Shown here: one piece after another, positions 19,512 to 28,246 of the stretch | Layout of the letters: every line of letters begins with the position of its first letter | Position numbering within the stretch: position 1 is the stretch's first letter | NCBI RefSeq assembly: GCF_018596335.1 | Contig: NZ_JAHEPS010000003.1 | Location: 372,001 to 436,000, forward strand | DNA length: 64,000 bases | DNA from: Shewanella jiangmenensis | GTDB lineage: Bacteria; Pseudomonadota; Gammaproteobacteria; Enterobacterales; Shewanellaceae | Reading direction: 5' to 3' | Translations under genes and position numbers: made by a program | The notes under the pieces: model-generated | The model's database searches: none | The model's input: the letters and a program-made list of their open reading frames with translations, nothing else | Told to the model about the DNA's origin: nothing

Positions 19512-20249
19512 TCAGTGCGCCGTCTTCTGAATTATGTGACGGTTCATGCTTGCCTGGTCCGGACTCGACATCAGTAAGTGACAAATGTCGGTGGCACTGG
19601 CGTTTAGCCACAATTTGCCCAGGGCCGATGCAACAAAACGCACCAGCGCCAGATCGTCGGCCTCATCGACACAAAGCCTAAATTGATGCCATTCGGGGCG
19701 ACCAAGCATTACGCCCAGTAGCTTGACTGTACCTGACGTATACATGGCGTAGGTCACATGTTCGCGTGCGGCATCACCTGTGGCAAAGCTGGCGGTTTGC
19801 TCTAATAGTTCGAAGCTGAACACTTCGGTATCAAAACCCCGGGGAAATCCGGCAAGATCCAGATAGCTATAGCCCTCGGGGTTAGTTTGCTGGTGTGCAT
19901 CAATGACGGCGTCAATAAGTTCGGGGGCAATTAAAGGGCAGTCGCCGGTGAGGCGCACAACTGTGTCTCCAGGGACTGCGCCTGCTGCCAGCGCTGCCTG
20001 GTAGAATCTCGCTAACACGTCAAGTTCGCTGCCTTCATAGCAGTGAATGTCACTGGCGGTTGCCCACGTCTTAAGGGGCGCATCCTCCGGCGTATCGGCA
20101 ATCGCCAGGATATGGCGGTCAATCCTGTTACTGCGAGCCACACGGGCACAATGGGCGCCGATAAGAGGCAGCCCCTCAATATCCATAAGCACCTTGCCAG
20201 GCAAGCGGCTCGAGCCCATGCGGGCTTGTGTGACACAAATGACGGCCAT
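19512..20249 (-). CDS. pseF: CMP-nonulosonate synthetase-type cytidylyltransferase (PseF/SpsF family)
   Basis: The 245-residue cytidylyltransferase has the N-terminal VTQARMGSSRLPGKVL motif and VRLTGDCPLI near residues 97-106, typical of the SpsF/CMP-NeuNAc synthetase group. It would activate pseudaminic acid with CTP to give CMP-Pse, the transferase donor. It is positioned immediately after pseI, sharing the base at 20249. The SpsF-type sequence is a variant sometimes found in place of classical PseF, so the exact sugar is inferred from pathway context. Confidence 0.8.
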   Translation of the reverse strand: MAVICVTQARMGSSRLPGKVLMDIEGLPLIGAHCARVARSNRIDRHILAIADTPEDAPLKTWATASDIHCYEGSELDVLARFYQAALAAGAVPGDTVVRLTGDCPLIAPELIDAVIDAHQQTNPEGYSYLDLAGFPRGFDTEVFSFELLEQTASFATGDAAREHVTYAMYTSGTVKLLGVMLGRPEWHQFRLCVDEADDLALVRFVASALGKLWLNASATDICHLLMSSPDQASMNRHIIQKTAH

Positions 20250-21331
20250 CAGTGTTGCTCCTTGAGAGCAACACTGAGATGGGCAGGTGACAAAGCGGTG
20301 CCAAAGGCGATATCACAGGCCGCCTGCTGTCCAAGCACTTGTGGCAGATAACGGGTGTGTAACCCAAGCCCAGGTCTTACGGAGCGAACATTGGATGCGT
20401 TAAAAAAGTCGCCTTTCTTGATGTCGGCGCAGACATAGAGAGAGCGGCGAAATTCTCTGCCGCCGGCCTCACTGGGTTTGAGATCGTAATTAACCCGCCC
20501 AAGGGCGGCATGGGCGCGGCGAATATCTTTCACCATCGCGGCAAATTCGTCGGGCTCCAGAGAAAACGCTGCATCTACCGAACCATCATTGCGATCGAGG
20601 GTAAAGTGCTTTTCGATTATTTGTGCCCCAAGTGCCACCGCCGTAACGCTGGCAATGCTGTCTTTGGTGTGGTCGCTGAGCCCGACGATGACATCAAAAC
20701 GGCGGGCCAGATCCATCAGGGTGTGCAGATTACAATCTTCAATCGGCGTAGGATAGCCGCTGATACAGTGCAGCAGCGCCAACTGGTTACCACCGGCTGC
20801 TCTTACCGTGCGTACGGCTTCTTCAATTTCATTGAGCGTCGCCAGTCCGGTAGAAATAATCAGTGGTTTTCCTGTGCGACTGACACGCTCAATCAGAGCG
20901 ATATCATTGATTTCAAATGATGCAATCTTATAGGCCGGGGCTGACAAGGACTCCAGCAAATCAACGGCTGACCCATCGAATGGCGAGGAGAACAGTGGAA
21001 TACCATGATTGGCAGCGCGCTCAAACAACGCCTGATGCCACTCCCATGGGGTATAGGCTTCCTGATACAGCTCATACAGTGTCTTACCTGCCCAAAGGCC
21101 GCCGTTAATACAAAACTCCGGCCCATTATGATTGAGGGTAATAGTGTCTGCGGTGTAAGTCTGGATCTTGATAGCATCAGCACCGGCGGCTGCGGCTGCA
21201 TCGACCAGCGCGAGTGCCTTGTCCAGTGAGCCTTTGTGGTTGCCGGACAACTCAGCAATAACCAGCGGTAATTCTCCCTCGCCAACGCCGCGGCCAGCTA
21301 TGGAAAAGTGTTTGCTAAAAGGGAAGGTCAT
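20249..21331 (-). CDS. pseI: Pseudaminic acid synthase, PseI
   Basis: The 360-residue NeuB-family enzyme condenses 2,4-diacylamino-2,4,6-trideoxy-L-altrose with PEP. N-terminal TIM-barrel motifs include AELSGNHKGSLDKAL and ADAIKIQTYTADTITL (about residues 28-65), GLSDHTKDS near 225 and EKHFTLDRND near 245. The C-terminal ~60 residues form the SAF/antifreeze-like domain (RRSLYVCADIKKGD). The L-altro (PseI) rather than NeuB/LegI assignment is supported by pseB, pseC and pseG in the same locus. Confidence 0.93.
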   Translation of the reverse strand: MTFPFSKHFSIAGRGVGEGELPLVIAELSGNHKGSLDKALALVDAAAAAGADAIKIQTYTADTITLNHNGPEFCINGGLWAGKTLYELYQEAYTPWEWHQALFERAANHGIPLFSSPFDGSAVDLLESLSAPAYKIASFEINDIALIERVSRTGKPLIISTGLATLNEIEEAVRTVRAAGGNQLALLHCISGYPTPIEDCNLHTLMDLARRFDVIVGLSDHTKDSIASVTAVALGAQIIEKHFTLDRNDGSVDAAFSLEPDEFAAMVKDIRRAHAALGRVNYDLKPSEAGGREFRRSLYVCADIKKGDFFNASNVRSVRPGLGLHTRYLPQVLGQQAACDIAFGTALSPAHLSVALKEQH

Positions 21332-22425
21332 GGGCGAGTCTCCATGTCGTTACGCCAGGCGTCGTGAAACAACCTGATCCTGTCTTCACATTTACCGAGA
21401 ATTGCCGCGGTATCGGTGTGGGCATAGCTTTGTTGGCATGATTCCGCCATCAGGCGATCTTCTTCCAGGATGGTATGGTTGAAGTCACTGAAGTTTGCTA
21501 CCACTGCGCGCTTTAGCGCACCGTCCTTCGCATGTCCCTGAGCTGTGCCCAGCATCCGTAAACGGTAATGCAGCACTGTTTGAGTACGGTCAATCACATC
21601 GTAGGTTTGAACTGACATCAAAGAGCCGTTGGTGATACCGATAGCCAGGTTGGGATACACAAACACATGGTTGTATTCATTAAGTTGTGGATGCTGAATT
21701 AATTTGAGCTGCTTTCTTACGCCACTCCACCATTTCTTGGGCGCATCCAACAAGGGCGTATTGCCAAGGTTATGGGGCGGCACGCTGATTATGTCGCACT
21801 CAGCCTTGGCAAGGTGCGAAAAACTGTCAGGATGGGTGCCGGGCACGTGATACACCTCAAGCACTGTTTCCACCGCCAATTTCCAGTTGCTCTGCCATTG
21901 GTACTTGCCGCTGTGAACAGGGTCGGTAAAGTGGTCCGAAAAGTCTTCCAGCATGCCGTAACAATCACCGAGGAATTCTTTGAGTGATTGGCCTTCGGGT
22001 GCCAACCGCACGAACACAAAGTCGCCACAGCTATCGACTGCAAACTGACGTAAGCTCAGTTTTTCTTTTTGTGCTTCATCAAGCTGAAATTCTTGGTTAT
22101 TTCCAGGAATGCCGGCAAGCTTGCCACCTTCTTTAAAGCTCCAGCAGTGGTAAGGGCAGCGTAGCGGGCGGTTGCCTTTGGATGCCGTCTGTAACCTGGC
22201 TTTGCGGTGGCTGCAGATATTCAGCAGTGCCGATAACTCACCATTGAAGTTCTGCACTACGATGGGAAACCCGGCTATCTCAAGTGTCAAAAAGTCATTA
22301 TGATTGGCCAGCTCATCTTTGAACCCGATAAAAAGCCAGTGCTGTTTGAATACGTTTTCAAGCTCCCGCTGAAAAGTATCTTCGCTGACATAGTGTTCGG
22401 GGTTTATGGCTGTGGAGGCTATCAT
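21328..22425 (-). CDS. Rieske [2Fe-2S] non-heme iron oxygenase, alpha-subunit type
   Basis: The 365-residue protein has the Rieske cluster ligands in CSH and CPYHCW (about residues 88-108) and the mononuclear iron motif YHVPGTH near residue 200, with an acidic partner in ETVLEVYH. The architecture is that of ring-hydroxylating oxygenase alpha subunits, but no ferredoxin, reductase or beta subunit is nearby. I chose ATG 22425; an upstream start would overlap pseG. It lies between pseG and pseI, with a four-base overlap with pseI, so its substrate is probably the nonulosonate precursor or its acyl chain. That is inference. Confidence 0.82.
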   Translation of the reverse strand: MIASTAINPEHYVSEDTFQRELENVFKQHWLFIGFKDELANHNDFLTLEIAGFPIVVQNFNGELSALLNICSHRKARLQTASKGNRPLRCPYHCWSFKEGGKLAGIPGNNQEFQLDEAQKEKLSLRQFAVDSCGDFVFVRLAPEGQSLKEFLGDCYGMLEDFSDHFTDPVHSGKYQWQSNWKLAVETVLEVYHVPGTHPDSFSHLAKAECDIISVPPHNLGNTPLLDAPKKWWSGVRKQLKLIQHPQLNEYNHVFVYPNLAIGITNGSLMSVQTYDVIDRTQTVLHYRLRMLGTAQGHAKDGALKRAVVANFSDFNHTILEEDRLMAESCQQSYAHTDTAAILGKCEDRIRLFHDAWRNDMETRP

Positions 22426-22483
22426 AAATGCGTTATTCCGCCTTGGTTGAATGAACGGTTCTAGGTCGCAACTGCAGGCAAAT

Positions 22484-23641
22484 TCAGCGAGCTTTTTTGT
22501 GATTGAGGAGTTTGCCCGCAAGCTCAATTAATCCGCAGCTATCAACAATTTGACGCGCTTTTTGACTCATATTGTTGCGCTTGCATGGATTGTGCCATAG
22601 TTGATTAAGCAATTGTGTGATTTCAGCCAGCGAGTTATCAATTTTGGCGTTAACATCGAAGTGTTCAGTGACTTGCCAGTTGCGCATATCCCTTGCCAGA
22701 TACCAGGAGCCCTCAAGTGATGAGTTGAGCGCCGGGAGCTGATTGTCGACACACACCAGTGCCAGAGTTGGTACACCCATGGCTGCAAGTTCACCCAGGG
22801 TGCCGCCGCCGGCGGATATTGCCAGGCCACATTCGGCCATGACCTCTGCCATGTTTTCGGCATTGCGTAAAATCTTAAGCGGGGCGCCGCCGACATTGGC
22901 GCGTTGTATGTCATTCTCATCCAACGTAGTCAAACCGCCCACAATCAAGGTGATCGGTACTTTCGGAAGAGATTGAGTCACAGCAGCCAGCAGTGGCAGC
23001 GACAAACCTTTGACATCTGAGCCGCCTAAGGTAATCAAAATACGTTGCCGCTGTGCGAATTCGGGGATTGGCGTTTCTCGAAATTCCCGTCGAAGCAGCG
23101 TATAGCGAGGTCCAAGAAACAGGAGTGCTGCGCCAGTTGTGTGAACGCCGCTGGCAGATAGGATCTGATGGCTATCGTTAGATACTGAAGCCCTTTCGCT
23201 TGGTTCAGTGATGCGGCGACGATACACCGTTTCCTGCTGATCCGGCGCCGGGTTAAGTACTGCATCCACCGGCAATGGATGATTGGCGATGGCGTCATCC
23301 AATGCCAGTGTCAGCGCGTGACTTTGCGCTATCGCCTGCCATTCTTGCTGCGTCAGGAAATAATCATCAATCACCAGAACATCGGCATTAAATTGATTGA
23401 GATGTTCAGCGGTTAATTGCTCGGGTGCCTGTTGCCATTTAAACCCACGTTCTGCCAGCTTGAATTTGAGCGATTCGGGGCAGCTTTTAGCGCAAAACAG
23501 GATAGTCAGATTAACCTTGCCGCTGCCGGCAGTTTGAAAGGCATCGGCCAGCGCCATCAAACGCATCACATGACCCGAGCCGATGGTGGCGGAGGCATTG
23601 CCGTAAAACACCAGAGTTTTAGCCTGCAAGGAATCCACCAT
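22484..23641 (-). CDS. pseG: UDP-2,4-diacetamido-2,4,6-trideoxy-beta-L-altropyranose hydrolase, PseG
   Basis: The 385-residue GT-B-fold hydrolase removes UDP from the PseH product before PseI acts. It shows ATIGSGHVMRLMALA near residues 17-31 (with the catalytic His), VLVIDDYFLT near 110-119, a LITLGGSDVKG loop and ISAGGGTLGELAAMGVP. It is about 100 residues longer than Campylobacter PseG. The start overlaps the 3' end of the upstream SDR by 23 bases. Free sugar would pass to pseI two genes downstream. Confidence 0.9.
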   Translation of the reverse strand: MVDSLQAKTLVFYGNASATIGSGHVMRLMALADAFQTAGSGKVNLTILFCAKSCPESLKFKLAERGFKWQQAPEQLTAEHLNQFNADVLVIDDYFLTQQEWQAIAQSHALTLALDDAIANHPLPVDAVLNPAPDQQETVYRRRITEPSERASVSNDSHQILSASGVHTTGAALLFLGPRYTLLRREFRETPIPEFAQRQRILITLGGSDVKGLSLPLLAAVTQSLPKVPITLIVGGLTTLDENDIQRANVGGAPLKILRNAENMAEVMAECGLAISAGGGTLGELAAMGVPTLALVCVDNQLPALNSSLEGSWYLARDMRNWQVTEHFDVNAKIDNSLAEITQLLNQLWHNPCKRNNMSQKARQIVDSCGLIELAGKLLNHKKAR

Positions 23642-24380
23642 CCACGTTAAGTGTAGTGCCGGTAATTTTTCGGCTGTGGGGCCCTATCAGGAAGGAAACC
23701 GCATCCGCGACATCTTGTGGCGACGCAATGCCAAGAGGATGCGCAGCGATAAGCGCCTGAGATTGCTGTTCACCAAGCATGGCAAACTGTTTATCGGCCT
23801 TGGATCCACTGACCAGCGCCGGTGCGACGCAGTTGACCCGGATTTGCTTGTCTGCCAGCTCCAGTGCCGCGCTTTTGACCAACGACGCCAGTGCGGCTTT
23901 GGAAGCTGCGTAAAGACAGCGTCCTTTGAGCCCTTTTTGTCCTGCGGCCGAACCTATTAAAATCAGGCTTGCGCCGGGACGGCTTTGCTGCTGTTTGGCA
24001 AATGCTGACAGCAGCATGGCCGCTGCAGCAAAATTCAAATCAAAATACTGGCTTATCTGTTGTGGTTTCAGGGTTTTCAGCGGGCTGTAACCTTGAAAAC
24101 TGGCACTGTGAACTAAGCCGTCAAAGGCGCCGTGGGTTTCAACCAACCGTTTTATTTGCTCCGAAATGCCGTCAAGCTGGGTCAAATCAAACGGGCACAG
24201 ATAATGCGAAGTGTCAGCCTTTGCCGGCAACAGCGAAAGGGTCTTTTCCAGTGCCTCACTGCGTCGACCTAGCAAACCCAGTTTGGCACCCTGTGAAGCC
24301 AGACTATGGCAGATAGCCAGCCCTATGTCGGAATCGGCTGAGGCACCGGTGACCAGTATGTGTTTGTTAGCAAGCAACAC
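23619..24380 (-). CDS. SDR oxidoreductase (FabG-like)
   Basis: The 253-residue SDR has TGASADSDIGLAI near residues 11-23 (an extended, slightly unusual cofactor loop), SAAGQKG, the catalytic YAASK and a C-terminal LNVDGGF. It follows the ketoacyl synthase by three bases and overlaps pseG, so it is co-translated with both. A beta-ketoacyl reductase partner of the synthase is the simplest reading. Confidence 0.8.
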   Translation of the reverse strand: MLLANKHILVTGASADSDIGLAICHSLASQGAKLGLLGRRSEALEKTLSLLPAKADTSHYLCPFDLTQLDGISEQIKRLVETHGAFDGLVHSASFQGYSPLKTLKPQQISQYFDLNFAAAAMLLSAFAKQQQSRPGASLILIGSAAGQKGLKGRCLYAASKAALASLVKSAALELADKQIRVNCVAPALVSGSKADKQFAMLGEQQSQALIAAHPLGIASPQDVADAVSFLIGPHSRKITGTTLNVDGGFLAG

Positions 24381-24383
24381 TGC

Positions 24384-25469
24384 CTATTGCTCCAGCGTGA
24401 GTGGTGGAAAGTCATCGGTTATTTCAGTCAGCATCGGCGGCGCATCCATCTGAACATCGGCGATGAGTGCGCCCCACGACCATCCAACCCCAAAGCCTCC
24501 CAGAAGTAGTTTTTTACGCTCAGCAAAAAAATCGCTCAGACTATGGCATATCGCGAGCGGCACAGAGGCAGACGAAGTGTTGCCAAAGTCTTTCATGTCT
24601 ATCAGATACTTATCTTCCGGAATGCCGGTTTTTTTCCGTAGATGTTCTAAAATAAACTGATTGGCTTGATGCATCACCACCATATCGAGTGCACCCGCCT
24701 CAAGTCCGGCAAGACCGAGCGCATCTTTCACCAGTTTGGGTACGACTTTCAGTGTGAAAGAGAATACCGCCGCGCCATTGAGGTAGAGTCGGGTATCCCG
24801 GTAGAGGCGAGCGTTGGTGTCATCATCAAAGGGCGCTTTTTCCGGCATGCAGGGATTGCGGCGACCACCTGCCTTAACGGCAATGTGCTGCCCTCCGGTG
24901 CCATCGGTACCCACTATTACGTAAGAATCGGGCCAGTCCGGATCGAATTCCAGCGCAGTTGCGACCCCTGCATCGCCGAACAGCGGCAGCGTTCCTCTGT
25001 CGTCAGGCAACAAGTGGCGGCTTGAGGTGTCAGCGCACAGCACCAGAGCGCGCTTACCACTGGCACCCTGCAGCAATTGGCTGGCTATCCAGGTACCGTA
25101 AATAAAGCCGGAGCAGCCAAGGCTCACATCCAGGCATGCAGCGGACTGCGGCAGCCCTAATCTTGCCTGCATAAGGCAGGCACTCGCGGGGAGTGAATAA
25201 TCCTGATCCTGCGACACAAAAATCAGCACGCCGATGCTGTCAGCACTCCAGCCGAGATTACTCAGCAGCCTTTCTGCTGCCGCAACACACATATCCGAGG
25301 CACATAAATGCTTTGGCAGGATCCGACGAGAATGGATCCCTGTACTCGCAAACACCTTGTCTGCTTCTTCTTGAGTAAACAGGCCGGGTGTTTCGACGTA
25401 GGAATGTCTGTGGGGCGGGACGACGGCGTGCATTCCTGCGATCCTGACTGATTTAATGACAGCTTCCAT
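24384..25469 (-). CDS. 3-oxoacyl-[ACP] synthase III family protein (paralogue 1)
   Basis: The 361-residue KAS III-type condensing enzyme has nucleophile Cys119 in SLGCSGFIYG, MVVMHQANQFI (His) and FGNTSSASVPLAI (Asn), and ends with GGFGVGWSWG. The catalytic triad is intact. It opens the minus-strand operon and is followed three bases later by an SDR. A divergent paralogue lies at 25592-26626. Such enzymes start chains from acyl-CoA and malonyl-ACP; together with the SDRs and ACPs the expected product is a short 3-hydroxyacyl group. Confidence 0.88.
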   Translation of the reverse strand: MEAVIKSVRIAGMHAVVPPHRHSYVETPGLFTQEEADKVFASTGIHSRRILPKHLCASDMCVAAAERLLSNLGWSADSIGVLIFVSQDQDYSLPASACLMQARLGLPQSAACLDVSLGCSGFIYGTWIASQLLQGASGKRALVLCADTSSRHLLPDDRGTLPLFGDAGVATALEFDPDWPDSYVIVGTDGTGGQHIAVKAGGRRNPCMPEKAPFDDDTNARLYRDTRLYLNGAAVFSFTLKVVPKLVKDALGLAGLEAGALDMVVMHQANQFILEHLRKKTGIPEDKYLIDMKDFGNTSSASVPLAICHSLSDFFAERKKLLLGGFGVGWSWGALIADVQMDAPPMLTEITDDFPPLTLEQ

Positions 25470-25591
25470 TTAGCTACCCCATTGAAATTCAGCTATTTTG
25501 ATTGGTTTCAACTATAACATTGAATAATATAGCTTGAAAGTTGATGGCCGGCAGACTTCCGCCGGGATTGAGTAATGCTGGGGGACACGCA
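25470..25591. promoter_or_regulatory. Divergent promoter region between two KAS III genes
   Basis: A 122-base AT-rich spacer separates the divergent synthase genes. On the minus strand TATAGT with TTTCAA 17 bases upstream is a passable sigma-70 pair. On the plus strand only TATAAC/AATAAT-like elements are seen. No sigma-54 element of the type found before pseB is present here, so the two operons may be controlled differently. A GGGGGA ribosome site at about 25580 decides the ATG 25592 start. Confidence 0.35.
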
Positions 25592-26626
25592 ATGGCACTG
25601 ACTCAGGTAACGGGTGTCGAAATTCGAGGCATTGTCTCAGTTGTACCCTCTGAGACTGCAGACAACCACGACCTTACTCACCTGTTTTCGGTCGACGAGC
25701 TTAAGCGGGTAATTGATTCGACCGGTATAGTCCATCGTCGTGTGGCCGGTGAGGGGCAAACCGTGCTAACCATGGCGACAGTGGCCGCCAAAGCACTGCT
25801 TGACGACCTTGCATGGGAAACCAGTCCCGGCCTCCTGGTCTGTATCACCCAAACACCTGACTACGTGTTGCCAGGCAACGCTGTGCAGCTCCAGCATCGG
25901 TTGGGACTCGCCAAAGATACGGTTGCATTTGACGTAAATCTTGGCTGTTCAGGCTTTGTCTATGGTTTGTGGCAGGCGGCAACCTTGCTTGCTGCGTTAC
26001 CCTGTGGCCGTGCATTGCTGGTGGTTGGCGATACTACTACCCACATGTGTAGTGGAGAGCAAAGTCGTCCGGTCAGTCCGCTGTTTGGTGATGCAGTGAG
26101 CGTGATTGCGCTTGAAAAGTCAGCGGACGCCATGCCGATGCACTTTTCACTCGGCAGCGATGGTGCTGGCGCCCCCTATCTCATTCAGCCTAATGGTGCG
26201 GCGCTTAACCCACAAAAGGCTCCGGCCCTCACCATGGATGGCACTCAGGTGTTTGTGTTTACGTTACGTGAAGTCCCTGCGTCAATCACTGCGGTGCTTG
26301 ATTCTGCGGCAATAAAGGTAAGCGAAGTAGACACTGTAGTGATGCATCAGGCTAATGAAATGATGCTTAAGCGGCTCGCAGATAAGCTTGGTGTCGATAA
26401 CTCTCAGTTGCTTATTGCGATGCAGCACCGTGGCAACACCAGCTCTGCATCTATTCCGCTTGCCATAACGGATGCGTTGTCAGACAAGTTAGCCTCCACC
26501 CGGCAAACTCTGTTGCTTTCGGGTTTTGGTGTTGGTTGGTCATGGGGGAGTGCTGTGATTGCGCTTGGACCGCTGGATGTTTGCAAGACACTTGAAATGC
26601 CGCTGCCGGAATTAGCAAATAAGTAA
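25592..26626 (+). CDS. 3-oxoacyl-[ACP] synthase III family protein (paralogue 2)
   Basis: The 344-residue KAS III homologue has nucleophile Cys119 in NLGCSGFVYG, VVMHQANEMM, RGNTSSASIPLAI and SGFGVGWSWG, so the Cys-His-Asn triad is complete. I chose ATG 25592 because it has GGGGGA upstream, and its Cys119 then aligns with paralogue 1; an in-frame ATG at 25544 has no ribosome site. It is a lone plus-strand gene ending before a bidirectional terminator. It probably arose by duplication with inversion and may use a different primer acyl group. Confidence 0.87.
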   Translation: MALTQVTGVEIRGIVSVVPSETADNHDLTHLFSVDELKRVIDSTGIVHRRVAGEGQTVLTMATVAAKALLDDLAWETSPGLLVCITQTPDYVLPGNAVQLQHRLGLAKDTVAFDVNLGCSGFVYGLWQAATLLAALPCGRALLVVGDTTTHMCSGEQSRPVSPLFGDAVSVIALEKSADAMPMHFSLGSDGAGAPYLIQPNGAALNPQKAPALTMDGTQVFVFTLREVPASITAVLDSAAIKVSEVDTVVMHQANEMMLKRLADKLGVDNSQLLIAMQHRGNTSSASIPLAITDALSDKLASTRQTLLLSGFGVGWSWGSAVIALGPLDVCKTLEMPLPELANK

Positions 26627-26663
26627 AACCCTTCCAGCCTGCTTTGCAAACTGAAGTACGCAG

Positions 26664-26694
26664 CAAAAAAACACCCGCCAGTGCGGGTGTTTTG
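26664..26694. terminator. Bidirectional rho-independent terminator
   Basis: The stem ACACCCGC, loop CAGT and GCGGGTGT (26671-26690) is flanked by a run of A on the left and TTTT on the right. It serves both the KAS III gene from the left and the leucine operon ending at scoB from the right. Confidence 0.92.
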
Positions 26695-26740
26695 TTAGAT
26701 TCGAACGCTGCGATTGTCCGGAATAATAATTTCGACTTAC

Positions 26741-27397
26741 TTAAAACTGCATCTCAGGTACGTGCTCGGGCACGATAAGTTTGCCTGCGGTTTTTGAGAC
26801 GATTTCTTCAACGCTGACGCCGGGGGCACGCTCCAGCAGGTGGAAGGCGCCGTCCTTGATTTCGATAAAGGCCAGATCGGTAAGCACCCGCTTGATGCAA
26901 CCAAAGCCGGTCAGAGGCAGCTCACACTTGGGCAGCAGCTTGGAGTTGCCGTATTTATCGGCGTGCATCATGGTGACGATAATATTGTCGGCACCGGCCA
27001 CCAAGTCCATGGCGCCGCCCATGCCTTTTACCAGCTTACCGGGGATCATCCAGGAGGCGATAGAGCCTTCAACGTCCACTTCGAAGGCACCGAGCACGGT
27101 CAAATCCACATGGCCGCCGCGGATCATGGCAAAGCTCTCGGCGCTGGAGAAAAACGACGCGCCTTTTACTGCGGTCACGGTTTGCTTACCGGCGTTGATC
27201 AGATCCGGGTCGATGGTTTCTTCAGTGGGGAACTCGCCCATGCCGAGCAGGCCATTTTCCGACTGCAGCATGACCTGCATGCCTTCGGGAATGTAGTTGG
27301 CAACCAGCGTTGGAATGCCAATGCCAAGGTTTACGTAGTAGCCGTCTTTAAGCTCTTTGGCGACGCGCTGGGCCAGTTGTTCTCTTGAAAGTGCCAT
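26741..27397 (-). CDS. scoB: 3-oxoacid CoA-transferase subunit B
   Basis: The 218-residue beta subunit transfers CoA between succinyl-CoA (or acetyl-CoA) and acetoacetate. The catalytic Glu lies in LQSENGLLGMG near residues 45-55, preceded by YYVNLGIGIPTLV. It is 11 bases downstream of subunit A and ends the leucine operon, where it would activate the acetoacetate released by HMG-CoA lyase. The succinyl- versus acetyl-CoA preference cannot be read from the sequence. Confidence 0.92.
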   Translation of the reverse strand: MALSREQLAQRVAKELKDGYYVNLGIGIPTLVANYIPEGMQVMLQSENGLLGMGEFPTEETIDPDLINAGKQTVTAVKGASFFSSAESFAMIRGGHVDLTVLGAFEVDVEGSIASWMIPGKLVKGMGGAMDLVAGADNIIVTMMHADKYGNSKLLPKCELPLTGFGCIKRVLTDLAFIEIKDGAFHLLERAPGVSVEEIVSKTAGKLIVPEHVPEMQF

Positions 27398-27408
27398 TGC
27401 GAGTCTCC

Positions 27409-28110
27409 TTATGCCTTTTTCACGGTGCGCTGTTCGATGCGCTTCTCAAAGCTGCCTTTGATGATGCGGTCCACATAAATCCCAGGGGTGTGGATATGAT
27501 CTGGGTCGAGCTCGCCCGGCTCAACAATCTCTTCCACTTCTACCACGGTGATTTTACCGGCGGTGGCCATCATGGGGTTGAAGTTGGCGGCGGTTTTACG
27601 GAACACCAGGTTACCCATGGTGTCGGCCTTCCAAGCGCGGATAAGGGCGAAATCGGCGGTCAGGGATTCTTCCAGCACAAAGTGGCGGCCCTTGATTTCG
27701 CGGGTTTCTTTACCGTCGGCAACGGGGGTGCCGTAGCCAGTGGCGGTGAAGAAGGCGGGAATACCAGCGCCGCCGGCACGGATTTTTTCGGCCAGGGTGC
27801 CCTGGGGGGTGAGGATAACGTTCAGCTCGCCGCTCAGCATCTGGCGCTCGAAGGTGGCGTTTTCACCCACGTAGGAGGCTATCATGGTGCTGATCTGCTT
27901 GTTTTGCAGCAAAAGCCCCAAGCCAAAGTCATCAACACCTGCGTTGTTGGAGATGGCGGTGAGGCCCTTGGTGCCAAGCTTAACCATATGGTTGATGAGG
28001 CCTTCGGGGATGCCACACAGGCCAAAACCGCCCACCATGATGGTCATATTGTCGTTAAGGCCCGCCAGGGCCTGGTCGTAACTGTCGACGACCTTGTAGA
28101 GTCCTGCCAT
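27409..28110 (-). CDS. scoA: 3-oxoacid CoA-transferase subunit A
   Basis: The 233-residue alpha subunit has [19 protein letters not shown] near residues 20-38 and [21 protein letters not shown], both diagnostic for the family. It pairs with the downstream beta subunit. The 136-base gap before it, after the HMG-CoA lyase gene, holds a small hairpin but no clear terminator, so it is probably still in the liu transcript. Confidence 0.92.
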   Translation of the reverse strand: MAGLYKVVDSYDQALAGLNDNMTIMVGGFGLCGIPEGLINHMVKLGTKGLTAISNNAGVDDFGLGLLLQNKQISTMIASYVGENATFERQMLSGELNVILTPQGTLAEKIRAGGAGIPAFFTATGYGTPVADGKETREIKGRHFVLEESLTADFALIRAWKADTMGNLVFRKTAANFNPMMATAGKITVVEVEEIVEPGELDPDHIHTPGIYVDRIIKGSFEKRIEQRTVKKA

Positions 28111-28170
28111 CTTGTCTTCCTTTTGTTCTTAACCTGCTGTACGTCAGGTCGTATGCTGTGCTTTGTTCGC

Positions 28171-28188
28171 CTGCCCGTGACTGGGCAG
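28171..28188. other. Intercistronic hairpin between liuE and scoA
   Basis: CTGCCC and GGGCAG are separated by a six-base loop. There is no T-run on either side, so it is more likely an RNA-stability or processing element than a terminator. Confidence 0.3.
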
Positions 28189-28246
28189 GAGATAGTTATT
28201 GTTATCTTGCTGTGGCCAGGCTGCCCGTGCCACCTTATTGAAGTGG

